From Selaginella moellendorffii (lineage: Eukaryota > Streptophyta > Lycopodiopsida > Selaginellales > Selaginellaceae): a stretch of 64,000 nt of DNA. The stretch covers positions 650,113 to 714,112 of the forward strand of contig NW_003314335.1 of assembly GCF_000143415.4 (NCBI RefSeq), read 5' to 3'. Positions 10,346 through 22,319 of the stretch are shown here, piece after piece. The notes under the pieces were generated by a model. It ran no database searches and had not been told where the DNA came from. It saw only the letters and a program-made list of their open reading frames with translations. Every line of letters starts with the position of its first letter. Within the stretch, counting starts at the first letter, position 1. A program made the position numbers and the translations under genes.

Positions 10346-12414
10346 ATGGCGACTCTCTCGGCTTCCAAGTCGCAGCCTCTCTATCTTCTCTACGAGGCGC
10401 CGTCGGGCTACTCGATCTTCGAGGCGCACGGGCTCGACGAGATTGGCCAGGCCGCGGCGGCCGTCCAGGAATCCATCAAAGATCTCAATCGATTTGGCAA
10501 TGTCGTCCGCCTCGTCACTTTCAAGCCATTTGAGTCGGCCGCCAGCGCGCTGGACCAGTGCAATGCCATATCAGAAGGTAAGAATTTCCCGAATCTTAGC
10601 TTAGAGCGTAGAAACTACTTAAAAACTACTCTTTCTTTGCCAGGGATCATGACCAGCGAGCTGCAAGAGTTTTTAGGCTCTTGTCTCCCCAAAGTGAAGG
10701 CGGGAAAGGCCGCCAAGTTCTCTCTGGGCGTGGCGGAACCAAAGCTGGGGTCTCAAATCCAAGAGAGTCTGGGCGTTCCCTGCCAGAGCAATGAGTTTGT
10801 TGCAGAGTTTTTGCGTGGCATTCGTCTCCATTTTTCTCGTTTCGTCCGTGATCTCAAGGTGTCATTTTTTTCTCTCGTTTCTCTTTGGAGTTCTTACATT
10901 TAGGACTTCGACAGGAGGGAGATGTGGAAAGAGCCCAGCTTGGTCTTTCTCATAGCTACAGCAGAGCCAAAGTGAAATTCAACGTGAATAGGATCGACAA
11001 CATGATAATCCAGAGCATAAGCTTGCTGGATACGCTCGACAAAGATATCAACACATTTGCCATGAGAGCCAAGTACGCGGTTGCACTTCTTCTCTTTGTC
11101 TTTCTGATTAGTTTTCGTTGTTGCTAGAGAGTGGTATTCATGGCATTTTCCGGAGCTGGTTAAGATTATTAGCGACAACTACATATACGCAAAGCTCTGT
11201 ACGTTCATCAAGGACAAATCTACTCTCGCGGACGAGTCACTTGAAGAGCTGACAGAGATTACCGGGGATGAGGACAAGGCAAAGGAAATTCTTGCGGCTG
11301 CGAAATCATCCATGGGTGCGTCTCTTAGTATCCCTTGGTATTTTTATTTGACGCCAAGTTTTGCTAACAGGTCAGGACATTTCTCCCATCGACTTGATCA
11401 ACATCCAGGCTTTTGGAGAAAGGGTTGTCCGGCTTGTGGAGTTCCGAACCGTGCTCCATGGGTATCTCGTGTCCAAGATGCATGGAATTGCGCCAAACTT
11501 GGCTACTCTTATCGGAGAGATTGTTGGCGCCCGACTTATTTCACATGCAGGGAGCCTCTCAAACCTGGCTAAGTGTCCTGCTTCAACAGTTCAGATTCTC
11601 GGAGCAGAGAAAGCTCTATTCAGGTGCTTTATTTTATCTATGTATTTCGACTGTTTAAAACTTGTTCTCATCACTCCAGGGCTTTGAAGACCAAAGGTAA
11701 CACGCCAAAGTATGGTCTCATCTTCCATTCTTCGTTCATTGGGAGGGCTTCAGCGAAGAACAAGGGCCGTATTTCCCGATACCTGGCAAACAAGGCCAGT
11801 CTTGCAACGCGGCTTGACTGCTACCTGGGTAAGTCTTTCCTGTTAAAAGCCTCTTTATCTAAAGGTTTCTTTTGTGTGTCTTGTTTCAAGAAACGAGCAC
11901 AAATGCTTTTGGACAAAAGCTGAAGGAGCAAGTGGAAGAACGGCTTGATTTCTATGACAAGGGTGTGGCGCCTCGGAAAAATATCGACGTAATGAAGCTG
12001 GCCTGCAAAGAGGCGCTGCAACAGCAATCGAATGCTGACGTGGAGATGGAAGACGCCGCAGAAAAAGAGAAAATAGCACAAGATGGAGAAGCCTTTCCAG
12101 AAGGTAGTACCTCTTTTTCATGCATCTTAAGATGATTGTACTCGTCACTGCCAGATGGAAAGAAGAAAAAGAAGAAAAAGAGGAAGAGTGACGCCGAGCC
12201 CATGGACATGGATGAGCCGCAGCCAGCTGCCGAAAAGAAGAAGAAGAAGAAGAAAGCGATTTCGGAGGAGGAGAACGGGCATCCATCAGTTGCAGTCGAG
12301 GACGAGCCTGTTTCAAAGAACGAGCCAAAGAAGAAGAAAAAGGCTAAAAAATCTGCCGAAGCGGCTGAGGAGGTGTCAAAGAAAAAGAAGAAGCGAAAGA
12401 ATGCTGCCGAGTAA
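10346..12414 (+). CDS. NOP56: Nucleolar protein 56 (box C/D snoRNP core)
   Basis: NOP56 is a scaffold of box C/D snoRNPs that guide 2'-O-methylation of rRNA in the nucleolus, together with NOP58, fibrillarin and 15.5K. Eight exons (10346-10577, 10644-10858, 10915-11072, 11128-11315, 11371-11623, 11680-11828, 11891-12103, 12155-12414) give 555 residues. The N-terminal NOP5NT domain begins [16 protein letters not shown]. The coiled-coil/NOSIC part has [41 protein letters not shown] and [10 protein letters not shown]. The Nop domain has [20 protein letters not shown] and [20 protein letters not shown]. The last about 85 residues are a Lys/Glu-rich KKKK tail, usual for NOP56 and NOP58. QCNAISEG and CQSNEFV favour NOP56 over NOP58. 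A telo-box precedes the start. Its 3' end lies 95 bp from that of the convergent polyamine oxidase gene. Confidence 0.95.
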
Positions 12415-12509
12415 CTTAAAACTACGAAAGGTACGCTGTTTTTACTTTCATCTCTTTATTTACGTAGTGGAAATTCCAGCCATTATAGCTGAAGAGGAGA
12501 GAATACAGC

Positions 12510-14848
12510 CTACATAGCGCTCTTCTTCCAAGCCTGCCGCGCAGCATCGCGTTCCTGGAAACAAAACACCAAACAGGGATGTATCATTTTTTCCACTTGT
12601 TTCTATTTTTTTTTTTCCAACTTGTGACTTTAAAGAACCACTTACTTTTATTGCTTCCATTTCAGCCTCGTCCACGTTTCTCCTCTTCTTAGAGCCCCGC
12701 CTGTGTGGAGGTGCTTGCGGCACTTCATCGATGCACTTCCCCTCTTTCTTGCAAGCCAGCAGCCGATTCGCAGCATCGATACCTTGCGAGCAAATCCTCC
12801 GAGAGTCAGGTACTGAAAACGAGCTTTCTTCCGCAAGACTCACCACTGTAGTAAGCTCCGTGGACGTAGCCATTGTAGTGCTCGTGGGTGTGCTCTCCGC
12901 TGAAGTAGAGCGCTCCCTTGAGCGGCGCTTGGATTCGCTCAAACTCGTAGCTCTCGACGCCGATGGGCCAGTTTGAGAAGGATCCACCGAAGAAGCGATT
13001 CGAAAACCACTTTGGAACCAGGATATCGATCGGCTTTGGCACCGACGGCCCAAACATGTTCTTGAGAACTTCGTGGACTTCCTCGATGGTTTCGTTGGGG
13101 GGCTGCTGCTCGATACGCCGGGATTCGTCGTCGGTCACTGTGACAAACATGACGTTGGCTCCCGGGTACTCGTTTTCCAGATGCTGTGAAAGAAGAGTTA
13201 GTTTGTTTCTTTGAGATGATAATTCTATGTTTTAGATGATAATGGGGGATTACCTGCCAGACTGGATAGTATCCTCGGTGCTCGTCGGCGTAGAGCATGA
13301 ACTCGGTGAGGGGTCCGTTTGATGGCCAGAACTTGTATGGGAATTTGAGGAAGATCTTCGTGTAGACAGCCATGTCAAACTCGCTCAAGGCCTCGATCTT
13401 CCAGTCCTGCAAAAACCTTGGGTTTGAGATCTTGATTGTGGAAACTTTGGGTTTTGATACCGGGAAGGGTGGTATGAACTTGATGAGGCCGCTCTGGAGA
13501 ACCCCAAGGCTGACTGTGACGATCACGTACTTGGCTTTGTAGCTCTTGCCACCTTCGGTGCCAACTTTTACACCATTCTTGGAGTATCGTATATTGTTCA
13601 CCACCTGCGAGATGATCCAAGAGGTTTTAGCATTTGGGAATGGAGATCATTGGCGATTGTCAAACCGTGTTGAGCTTGAGCCTTGGATCGGTGATAACTC
13701 CATCCTTGGAATCCAGAAACTCTTCCGCCAACTTTTGGACGAGGTACGAGTATCCCCTTTGGTCGGCCACCAGGAAATTGCTATCGCCAAAGTTGTGAAA
13801 GGTGGGGTTTGGCTGGGTGTTCTTCAAGCTGGTAACTCGAGGAGGCTCTGGAAAGTATTCAAATGCTGGCATTGCTCTTGCAAGCATTTATACGTACCAG
13901 CAAATTCGTAGTCATAATTGTAGTAGTCGAGGACCATCTCCACTGGCGTCGAGGGGACCCTGCAAGATTTTGTGGTATATGGAGGTCCTTATTAGCGGCA
14001 TAAAGCCTTACTTTCCATAAATGCGCTGTGCTGTGAACACAGAGATATCGGCGCTATTGCTCTGGCTCTTCTTGATTCCAAGCGATTCGATCCACTCGGA
14101 GCTGTCGTCGAGCTTCTTCATGTAGATGTCGCCCAGCTTGTTTGCAAAGTGTCCACTGCAAGAGCAAAACGTGAGAGAGATTAGATCCCATGGATTGTGT
14201 GTGTGTGGAGAGAGAGAGAGAGAGAGAGATGATTCATGAGAAAAGAGTTGTGAGTTCTCCTCTTATATCTCGCCTGGGAGAAGTGAGAATGAAACTTTTT
14301 AGGAGAAGAGAAAGAGGGTCACAGAGTTCTTGTTCTTGGGAAAAGAGAGAGAGCATCGAGGCCATGATCATAGAGTTCTTTGGGAGATCCAGGAGAACTT
14401 GATGGCATGGATAGAATATATCTTAAAAGGAAGTTTAATGTGTTGGGCTCTAAGATCACTGAACTCTTGGGTGTAGATGTTGCTGCTGAGATTGTCAAAG
14501 TTGGAGTAGAACATCCGGAGCTTGTGCTTGTTTGCGAGCTCCCAGATTGGGTTTGTCGTCGTCTCGTTGACACCCTCGACCCAGTTTGCTCCCAGCTCGA
14601 TCCTCTTGCCCGCGAAATCGGCCTCGCGCATCCTCCCGCCGATCCTGTCCGTGGCCTCAAGGATGACAAAGTCGTCAATCCCGGCCTCGGACAAGGTGTT
14701 TGCAGCCATGATGCCTGCAACCACGGAAAACCAATGGCATTTAGAGATTCCATCCATATACGAATGCCAATGTAAAGATACATCAAAAGAATCAACGTGT
14801 AGGATCACGAAACATATAGATCACGAAGAACTTCACGAAACGAATGGA

Positions 14849-14889
<41 letters not shown>

Positions 14890-15438
14890 CAGATCTTTCG
14901 TGAATCAAAGATATATGTGCTAAGATCACGAAAACGAAGTGGTGAGCATGGAGTTTCTCTCTCTTTTTTCCCAGATCTTTCGTGAATTCAAAGATGTATT
15001 TGATAGAATGGAGTGGCTCTCTCTCTCTCTCTCTTCCAGATCTTTCGTGCATCAAAGATATATGTGCTAACGAAACGTATAGATCACGAAGAACTTCACG
15101 AAACATGGTGAGAATGGAGTCTTTCTCTCTCTCTCTTTCCAGATCTTTCGCGAATCAAAGATACATCACGAAAAACTTCACGAAACATGGTGAGAATGGA
15201 GTCTTTCTCTCCACATCTCTCGTGAATCAAAGATATATGTGATAAAATTCTTCGTGTATTGTATACCTGCCATTCCTGCACCAACAATTATCACGTCAAA
15301 CGAGTATTTGGCATCGAGGGCATCCTCAGCAGTGATCTTCCGCGCTGCAGCGACGCAGCGCGATCGATCCAGAGCGACCAAGGCGAGGAAGAAGAAGAAG
15401 ACGAAGGAAGAGAAGAAAAAGCTCGAGAAGCTCCTCAT
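12510..15438 (-). CDS. Secreted polyamine oxidase, copy A (542 aa)
   Basis: FAD-dependent polyamine oxidase resembling the apoplastic maize PAO1, which oxidises spermine and spermidine and releases hydrogen peroxide. Ten exons (15438-15267, 14714-14465, 14155-14012, 13959-13898, 13847-13666, 13604-13461, 13406-13254, 13183-12844, 12782-12646, 12554-12510) give 542 residues. A hydrophobic Phe-rich signal peptide leads, followed by the dinucleotide fold VIIVGAGMAG, GGRMREADFAGKRIELGANW, FVADQRGY-like LVADQRGYSYLVQKLAEEF, the flavin-contacting AVYTKIFLKFPYKFWP (its Lys probably matches the conserved active-site lysine) and GEHTHEHYNGYVHGAYYSG. The basic C-terminal tail ends KKSAM. Intron 2 appears to use a weak donor, GTTCAG, where copy B has GTAAGT. 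Introns 1 and 2 are swollen by simple and tandem repeats. Tandem duplicate of the gene at 15720-17909. Confidence 0.92.
14190..14235. repeat. GT/GA microsatellite in polyamine oxidase A intron 2
   Basis: A short GTGTGTGTG run followed by an uninterrupted run of AG dinucleotides within the intron between coding exons 2 and 3 of copy A. Confidence 0.85.
14800..15243. repeat. Tandem repeat array in polyamine oxidase A intron 1
   Basis: About five degenerate monomers of roughly 65-115 bp. Each has a CTCTCT run, then CCAGATCTTTCGTGAATC, then AAAGATATATGTG, then ATCACGAAGAACTTCACGAA, then an ATGGTGAGAATGGAGT segment. Monomers differ mainly in CT-run length and by small deletions. The array accounts for most of the excess length of intron 1 over that of copy B. 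Confidence 0.85.
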
Positions 15439-15719
15439 GGTGTCTATAGATGATTGGCTCTAGCGGGATAGCCGCTTATAAATACTCCCAGAGATCCTGG
15501 AATCTTCTAAGCATCATTAGCAATAAAAGAAATTGCATCCGACATGGAGGGCTCCGCTGGATTGTCATTTTCACATAAATTAAACCCTCTCACTTTTTCT
15601 TTTTGGTTTTTCCTATTGGTCCATTGTACAAAAAATTGTTTTTATCACTATCGTTTGCCACATCATTCATTCATTTTTTGTTTACATGGCCAGCTCCAAG
15701 AATGGAGCTATCAATGAAT
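15439..15719. other. Spacer between tandem polyamine oxidase genes
   Basis: An AT-rich 280-bp gap holding the copy A promoter and the copy B 3' flank. CTTATAAATA at 15474-15483 reads TATTTATAAG on the gene strand and is a plausible TATA box about 40 bp upstream of the copy A start codon. Confidence 0.4.
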
Positions 15720-17909
15720 TCAATGAGCTGAATTGACCGCTAATATTCCATGGAGCTGCTTATCCCACTCGCGCCTGGACAAATCCCGCTCCTAAACAAA
15801 AAGAAGACAAAATCTCCTGAAAAGTGCCAAGAAATGCTAGATCCTTACCTTGACAACGCTTGCTTCCGCGCTCTCCATGTTTCGTCTCCTCTTCTCTCCG
15901 GTTCTGTGCGCCGGTGCCTTTGGTACTTTGTCCACGCACTTGTTCTTCTTCATGCAGTCCAGGAGTTTGTTCGCAGCGTCGATCCCTGGAAACCAAACTG
16001 AGCTCCAAAACCCGCGAGAACTTTGGCTACTTACCGCTGTAGTAAGCACCGTGGACGTAGCCATTGTAGTGCTCATGCGTGTGCTCTCCAGCGAAGTAGA
16101 GAGTGTGGCTGAGCGGCGCTTGGATCCTCTCAAACTCGAAAGCTTCCACACCAATGGGCCAGTTGGAGAAGGAGCCGACGAAGAACCTGTTGGACCACCA
16201 TCTCGGTACCAGGATATCAGTTGGCTTGGGCACCGACGGTCCAAACATCGACTTAAGCACTTCGTGGATCTCGGCTATGGTTTCATTGTTGGGTTGTTGC
16301 TCAATGCGGCGGGATTCGTAGTCCGTGACGGTGACGAACATGACATTTGCCCCTGGGTACTCGTTCTCCAAATGCTGAAAGCTTCCAGCTTAAAACACGA
16401 TGGTGTGAAGAGTTTGAAGTGTCCTTACTTGCCATATTGGATAGTACCCGCGTCTCTCGTCGGCATAGAGGAAGAACTCGGTCAGTGGTCCGTTTGAAGG
16501 CCAGAACTTGTAGGGGAACTTGAGAAAGATCTTGGTGTAAACAGCCATGTCAAACTCGCTCAAAGCTTCACGTTTCCAGTCCTGCAGAGGGGATTGCACT
16601 GCCATTTAGCGGAGGATGCATCTACTTCGAATGAACTGACCGGTAAACCAGGGTTGAACTTGATAAGGTCGCTCTGAAGAACTCCCAGACTGACCGTCAC
16701 GATGATGTACTTTGAGTTGTAGACTTTGCCGTCTTCAGTGGTTGCAGCCACTCCTGTTTTAGAGTACTTGATTTGGCGGACAACCTGCGAAGAGCGAAGA
16801 GTAGGATTGATCACTTTCATGTCAAGCCGTGGTACCTTGTTAAGCTGAAGCCTGGGATCGGTAATTTTGCCGTTCTTGTTGGCAAGGAACTCCTCGGCTA
16901 GTTTCTGAACGAGGTACGAGTAACCACGCTGGTCAGCAACAAGGTAATTGTCGTCGCCAAAATTATGAAACGTAGGATTAGGCTGTGTGTTTTTCAAGCT
17001 CGTGACACTTGGTGGCTCTGGAATGTTCAAAGGAGAGAAACATGGTCAAGAAATCTAGAAAATAAGTAAGGTAGATACCTGCAAATTCGTAGTCGTAGTT
17101 GTAATAGTCGAGAACCATCTCGACAGGAGTCTTTGGAAAACTGTAGCCAGCACAGATTAAGATAAGCAAGCACATTGAAAGATCGAGCGCTTACACTCCG
17201 TGAAGTTTCTGTGCGGACAAAACAGACATATCCGGGGCATTGCTTTCGCTCTTGCTCAGCCCGAGCTCATCAACGAAATCGCTAGAATCGTCGGACTTGC
17301 TCATAAAGTTTTCTCCCAGCTTGTTTTGAAGATGTCCACTGCCCACAATTTAATGCCTTTCAGATTATCGTGTGAAGCTCAGCAAACAGAGAGAAACTTA
17401 CTTCTGAGTGTAGATGTTGTGACTGAGATTGTCAAAGTTAGAGTAGAACGTCCGGAGCTTGTACTGGTTTGCAAGCTTCCAGATGGGATTCGTGGTGGTC
17501 TTGTTCACTCCTTCCACCCAGTTTGCTCCCAGCTCGATCCGCTTCCCTGCAAAGTCCGCCTCCCGCATTCGCCCCCCGATGACCTCAGTCGCCTCGAGAA
17601 TAACAAAATCCTTCACTCCAGCTTCGGACAGTGTCTTCGCAGCCATTACACCTGAGAACACCACGAGCAGATCTCAGTCAGTTTCGACGAGATGGACTTC
17701 CGAGTTTGTCATTAACCTGCCATGCCGGCCCCAACAATAATAACCGATGACGGCGATGGCTTTGGATCAGTAGCAAGCCTTCGAGCACCAGCAGCAGCAA
17801 CGGCAGCATCGAGTAGCGGTGCTAGCAACGCGACGAGAAGAAATGTAGATAGCAAAGAACGAGCCATGGCCACTGCTGCCTCTCCGCTGCTTGCCGCTGC
17901 AAGCTGCAC
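15720..17909 (-). CDS. Secreted polyamine oxidase, copy B
   Basis: Paralogue of copy A with every intron at the same place. Exons: 17909-17717, 17651-17402, 17338-17195, 17140-17079, 17017-16836, 16784-16641, 16581-16429, 16374-16035, 15985-15849, 15791-15720. Starting at 17909 gives 558 residues; a second in-frame ATG at 17867 puts the signal peptide MARSLLSTFLLVALLAPLLD at the very N-terminus and gives 544, which I prefer. FAD motif VIIVGAGMAG, ELGANWVEGVNKTTTNPIW, LVADQRGYSYLVQ, AVYTKIFLKFPYKFWP and GEHTHEHYNGYVHGAYYSG are all intact. Introns are short (about 45-75 nt), unlike copy A. The last exon (ERDLSRREWDKQLHG...) resembles that of copy A (ERDAARQAWKK) at its start, then diverges. If it is not spliced in, translation would stop three codons after exon 9. 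Likely an apoplastic or wall enzyme producing hydrogen peroxide. Confidence 0.9.
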
Positions 17910-18316
17910 AGAAAACTAAATTACAGATTGTGTGAATGAAGAAGCAACATCCTTGCATATTGATAGGATCGTTGTACAAAAACTGTACGAATGGACCATT
18001 TTCGTCGCGGACAGAGATCGTGCCGGCCAGCTGTATGACTGATCGGAAAGGTTTAGAAAAAGCAACGTCATAATCAAGCAAGAGCGCTGGTCTGTCTGTC
18101 TTTGCCAAATGTTTTTTCTTTTCCTGCTATACAGAGTCTGCAAAATCATGTCGCCACTCGGGTTAAGAGCACAAGCGACGAGACGATACCGTGGCGCTAA
18201 AGTTATACTCAAAACTAGTCGACGAGAGTGAGAAGATATCGCAAAAAAATTCTTCTATACTTCAAGCTGCAAGCGCCGGAGAGAGGAGTTAGTGGCATTC
18301 GGTCATAGGCATGAGT
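17910..18316. other. Spacer upstream of polyamine oxidase B
   Basis: Contains a short minus-strand open frame (about 18108-17940) with LLLDYDVAFSKPFRSVIQL and ISVRDENGPFVQFLYNDP. The frame looks coding but has no recognisable family and no start or stop that fits a gene. Possibly a relic exon; the polyamine oxidase B promoter must also lie here. Confidence 0.25.
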
Positions 18317-19436
18317 CTAGAGAGCTTGAGTACCCTCCATGGCAGCAGCCTTTGTCATCTCCTTAGTGATGGCGTCCACCAGTGCTTTGTCATGGTACTC
18401 GGGTCCAAACACCTTGATGCATTCCATCTTGGTGTTCATCAGGTAACTGCCACAAGACTGGAAAAGATATATCGGCTGCGCGAAGAGAAGTGAATTTCGC
18501 TTACACGTTAGAGGAGTGCTCGACAAGGTAGTCGGATCTGTCCTCGTCCGTCTTCCTGAAAAACGCTCGGAACTTCCACAGCACCGGCCTCACATCGCTT
18601 GGCTTTCCAGTAAGTCCAACAAAGCCTGGGTGAAACTCTGCAGAGACAAAGGTTGGAAAGGCTTTTACGTTTGATTGAGCTCGACCTCTGAGGTAGTGCT
18701 TGAGTTGGACCGCGTTGTCACGCTCCGGATCAGCCGTGATGAAGATCGGCACAATGCTCTTTCCTAAGTGTAATCCAACATCAAGAAAAAAAATGGAAAA
18801 ACGAAAGTAACCACGAAAACTCACCTAGTTGATGCACGACGCTAGCAATCTTCTCAAGCTGCCGCGGACAATCCTCGGGACAATGCGTGTAGCCAATGTA
18901 GATCAAAGACCACTTGCCAAAGAAGTCACTGTTCGACACTACTTTGCCAGACTGATCGAGGAGAGAGAACGGGCCACCGACGGTGATCCTCTCAGGCCTC
19001 ACAGCCGCGGTAGATGTTTTTTTCGCTAAGGAAAAACAGACTTAGCATTGACAACAAGAAGAACAAGAAGAAAACAGAAAAACTACCTTCGATCGGTGGC
19101 CTCCCGAGGTAGAAATACGCGGCAAATGCGAGGCCCACGCCGGTCCCCAGAAGAATCATCGATCGAGCAAGCCAGTTCGCAGGCTGGAAGACAGAGAGTA
19201 AGAGAAAGAAGAAAGAATGTGTCATGAGATCCATAGAGAAGGATCACAACCTCTGGATAGGGCACGATCACAGGGCGCTCTCTCTCGACTGAAAACCTCC
19301 TCCTGGAAGAGCAATATTTCGCCTGGAGAGCGAGGAATGCAGAGAAAGGAATGAGATTTTCGCGAACCTTTGGCGATGGCGCAGCGATCCTCTTGGCGAA
19401 GGAGGTGTAGTAGCGCCTGGACATGCCCAGCGCCAT
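18317..19436 (-). CDS. SCO1: SCO1-type cytochrome oxidase copper chaperone (271 aa)
   Basis: Mitochondrial inner-membrane thioredoxin-fold protein that delivers copper to the CuA site of cytochrome c oxidase subunit 2 (plant HCC1/SCO1). Exons 19436-19251, 19183-19087, 19025-18835, 18763-18686, 18637-18505 and 18447-18317 give 271 residues. A 45-nt GT-AG segment inside exon 1 might be an additional in-frame intron (then 256). The N-terminus (MALGMSRRYYTSFAKRIAA) is Arg-rich and Ser-rich like a mitochondrial presequence. A membrane segment follows (SMILLGTGVGLAFAAYFYLG), then GGPFSLLDQSGKVV, the copper ligands GYTHCPEDCPRQLEKI (CxxxC) and the distal ligand His in DYLVEHSSNVYLM. Both cysteines are present, so this is the copper-binding HCC1 type, not the Cys-less HCC2 type. 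Confidence 0.93.
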
Positions 19437-20190
19437 TGCTCATTCCATACCTAAAACCCTAAAACAATATTATATCAATTAGTGCATATGTCTCTTCCTT
19501 CTCCTTGCCATGGCAGCAGAGCAGGATCAGAATGCCGGAACTTAAAAGATGCCGTTGGAGCTCATCCTCGCAATCTCTCTATCTGGCAATCAAGACTCTC
19601 CTGGTGATTAAATCATAGAGAGAGAGAGAGATATCGTGCACACACAAACCTGGCAATCCACACGATCGATCAAAGATCGTAGAACAAGAATTGCCACTCT
19701 CCAGCAATCGCCCTGACCTAGATGTTGAGAGAAAGCTGTGGGTGGCTGGCCGTGCAGGCGTGATCGTTGATAAAGAAGGAATCGAACCACCACAAATCAA
19801 TCGGGTTATGTTGGGGCAAAATTCAAAATTGTACAGCTGGGTCATTAAATACATGAATTTATTTCAGTCAGTCGATAAAGTAGCCTTCTAGTTCGTTAGA
19901 GGTCACCATCCGGTAAAACGTGGCGGCCCGTAGATGGACGCCTCCATTCTCATGGTTTTGATCTTTGCTGTGTGTGTATCCTCATCATTTTTGCCCGTCT
20001 TTCCTTGTGGGATTTTATCGATATGCACCAGTGCCGATACAACGAGAAAAACCGCGGGATATTTGAATCGTTGACGGGCGTCTGTGCTGACAGGGCGACG
20101 TGAAATGCCACGTAGACGAATATCCGGTTTAAGGCTTGTGGTTATATATGCACTAAATATATCTTTGATATTTAATAATCATTTAAACCA
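19437..20190. other. Intergenic region
   Basis: SCO1 5' flank (with AAAACCCTAAAAC, a telo-box-like word, at 19450-19462) followed by about 650 bp without a convincing gene. Contains a short run of GA dinucleotides at 19616-19630. Confidence 0.4.
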
Positions 20191-20191
20191 G

Positions 20192-20293
20192 CCCAAACTA
20201 CGTCAAAATTTACAACCTTCTATAAACTTGTCAATCCTTTCACCGATTGTCCTCTTCGACAGCACAAAGATTTACTGGTGCACGAGTTGCAGG
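20192..20293 (+). repeat. Inverted duplication, left copy
   Basis: This segment matches the reverse complement of 23531-23659. Shared words include TCAAAATTTACAAC, CACCGATTGT, CTCTTCGACAG and GCACAAAGATTTACTGGTGC, ending GAGTTGCAGG. The left copy has lost about 25 bases in total relative to the right copy, including nine bases between GACAG and CACAAAG. The pair flanks the nine-exon gene at 20356-22319. Confidence 0.85.
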
Positions 20294-20355
20294 CTATTTC
20301 ACCTAGGTTGTGAGAAACTCGAAGTACCACATTTAAAGCTGAGTATGCCAATTTG

Positions 20356-22319
20356 CTACCAGTGTGCTGCCGACCTCATGTGCGTAGAGCAGGGCAGCAT
20401 ACTGGCGCTTGATGCTTCATCATCAACTTTGAGCGTTTTGTTGCTCCTGAAAGCACTGTGAGTGTCCCCCTTTAATCTTAACACTGAAGGAACAGTACCT
20501 GAATCGTTCGCTTTCCTCCGTTTTTTCTTGAAAATCTGAGGCTCGCCATCTTCCAGGCTGCACAACATGTCGTTAGAAAAGCCAACAAAACTGTGATAAA
20601 AAAAAGTGAACCTATGGCCACCAGATTCTCGGAAACTGTCCGCAGCACTTCTGCACACAACAGAGGGCCTGTAATCGTTGCATTAGCACTGTTATGAACA
20701 AAAAGTTGACTTACCTTCGGTGGTGGGCATTCCTCTTGCTCTTGGAAACCTGCCTCACGCTGCTGGGACCTTCCATGACACTAAAGCACAAATGAGAATG
20801 TCAAGGTGGCGATAGGATTGATGATGAATAGAGAGTACCTCTGAACCAAAGCCTCGTACACCTCCTTTGGAGTTGGCCAGATCTTGTCGATAAGCATATG
20901 AGCTTGGCACACCCTTTCCCTGGCCACGGGCTCCCCCAACAGGATGCTCTTGAGGTCAAAGTCACACAGTCTTGCAAAAACCACGTTCGACTTTGAGCTG
21001 AGACAGAAAGCGCAAGATCACCAGATCAAGGAGATGAGAGGTTCAAATGCACTTGCATAGTATACATACCCGAACGAAGTTCCATGAGGAATGATGCGAA
21101 ACACGCGCAGATCTTTTTCAGAAATGTCCTCTTGAAACTCAGGAGGGACTGTGTCCGGATAGTCTTCCGGGGTCAGCACTTTGACCCTCCCGGGCCTGGA
21201 CACAAATATTTAAGCGAATTCACAAAGATAAGAAAGGAAAACGGGAGACATACGTCGTTGAATGTAGCACTGCCTCGAGGTAAAAGCACCTGAACGACTT
21301 GTCTATGGGAGAAGGATTGCGAAGCATGTACCTGTACGCAAGGAAAGCAAGACGAAGATGGTGAGGATACAAGCAGAAAACTGGGTTTACCAGAGTAGCT
21401 GGCTACTGTCATGGAGCTTTTGTTTCTCAGTTACTGAAGCCTTTGCTGCTCCTTTGAGTTCAGCATCTGTAACATACACAGAAGATAATGATAAACCAAA
21501 GCGCGCCATACTTACAGTTGAAGGAGCAGCCATAGAAAATATTCGCCTCTGCTTCTAGCAGCATGAGCCGAGCATGCGCGACCGCATCTTCCACTTTCTC
21601 CCGGTGTGTTAGAACGTCTGGAAGAAGGCAAGGCACAAGCAAGTCCTCGATAAATGGTTCGGACTTGATGCTGCAGAGCAGAAGCTCCAGCTCTTGGTAG
21701 CTGAGTTTGCCGTAGCTTGGTGATGACTGCCGTTCAACAAGTTTGACTATATCATACGAGAGGGCCTCGTAAACGGGTTGAGCTCGTTCACCAAACTTTT
21801 CACTTGAAAGATCCATCTACATGAACTGGTAAGAGACACGAAACAGAAACAAAGGAGGAAGGAGACACTCACCGTTTTGCGCTGAGCAAAGCGATCAGAC
21901 AGCAAAGCATCACTGACAGCCATCCTTTGAGTCGCATCTTCTACAGAAACATGAATCAGTTCAGCTGCACGATAAAACCACCCAAACCTGTTACCTGAGT
22001 CCAGGAAACGTCGAGCGAGTTGAGGGCTGCATGGGTCCTGGAGGATGTGGCGAGCAGTCTGGAAAACCTCGTCGGAGATGAAATCTTGGAAGAGATCCCA
22101 GTGCTGGTGGATGTAGAGTAAACCCAGCAAATGGCCCAAGTCTGGATCCTGAGCCACTGCATCGTACCTCGTGTTGACATATTCCCCCACCAGCCTCTTC
22201 TCCTTGGCAAAGCTCCTGAGTTTGTCATACTCATTACTTACCTTTCTCAATCCCCTGAGACCCTTTCTTGATATCCGAGAACGCCGCTCCGACTCGACCC
22301 CCAGGTTTTCCATTGCCAC
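20356..22319 (-). CDS. Unrecognised nine-exon gene, about 503 aa
   Basis: I do not recognise the family. Exons 22319-21995, 21940-21873, 21816-21516, 21466-21391, 21331-21254, 21195-21070, 20997-20839, 20780-20715 and 20668-20356 join in frame to 503 codons. The start may lie further up: an ATG at 22402 with a 41-nt intron also joins in frame. The N-terminal half is predicted largely helical (KGLRGLRKVSNEYDKL, DEVFQTARHILQDP, YQELELLLCSIKSEPF). The middle has RVKVLTPEDYPDTVPPEF and VARERVCQAHMLIDKIWPT. The last exon is Lys-rich (FKKKRRKAND), a possible nuclear signal. No catalytic motif or membrane span is evident. The last exon may be spliced once more, so the C-terminus is the least certain part. 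The 3' end lies only about 60 bp from an inverted-duplication copy. Confidence 0.7.
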
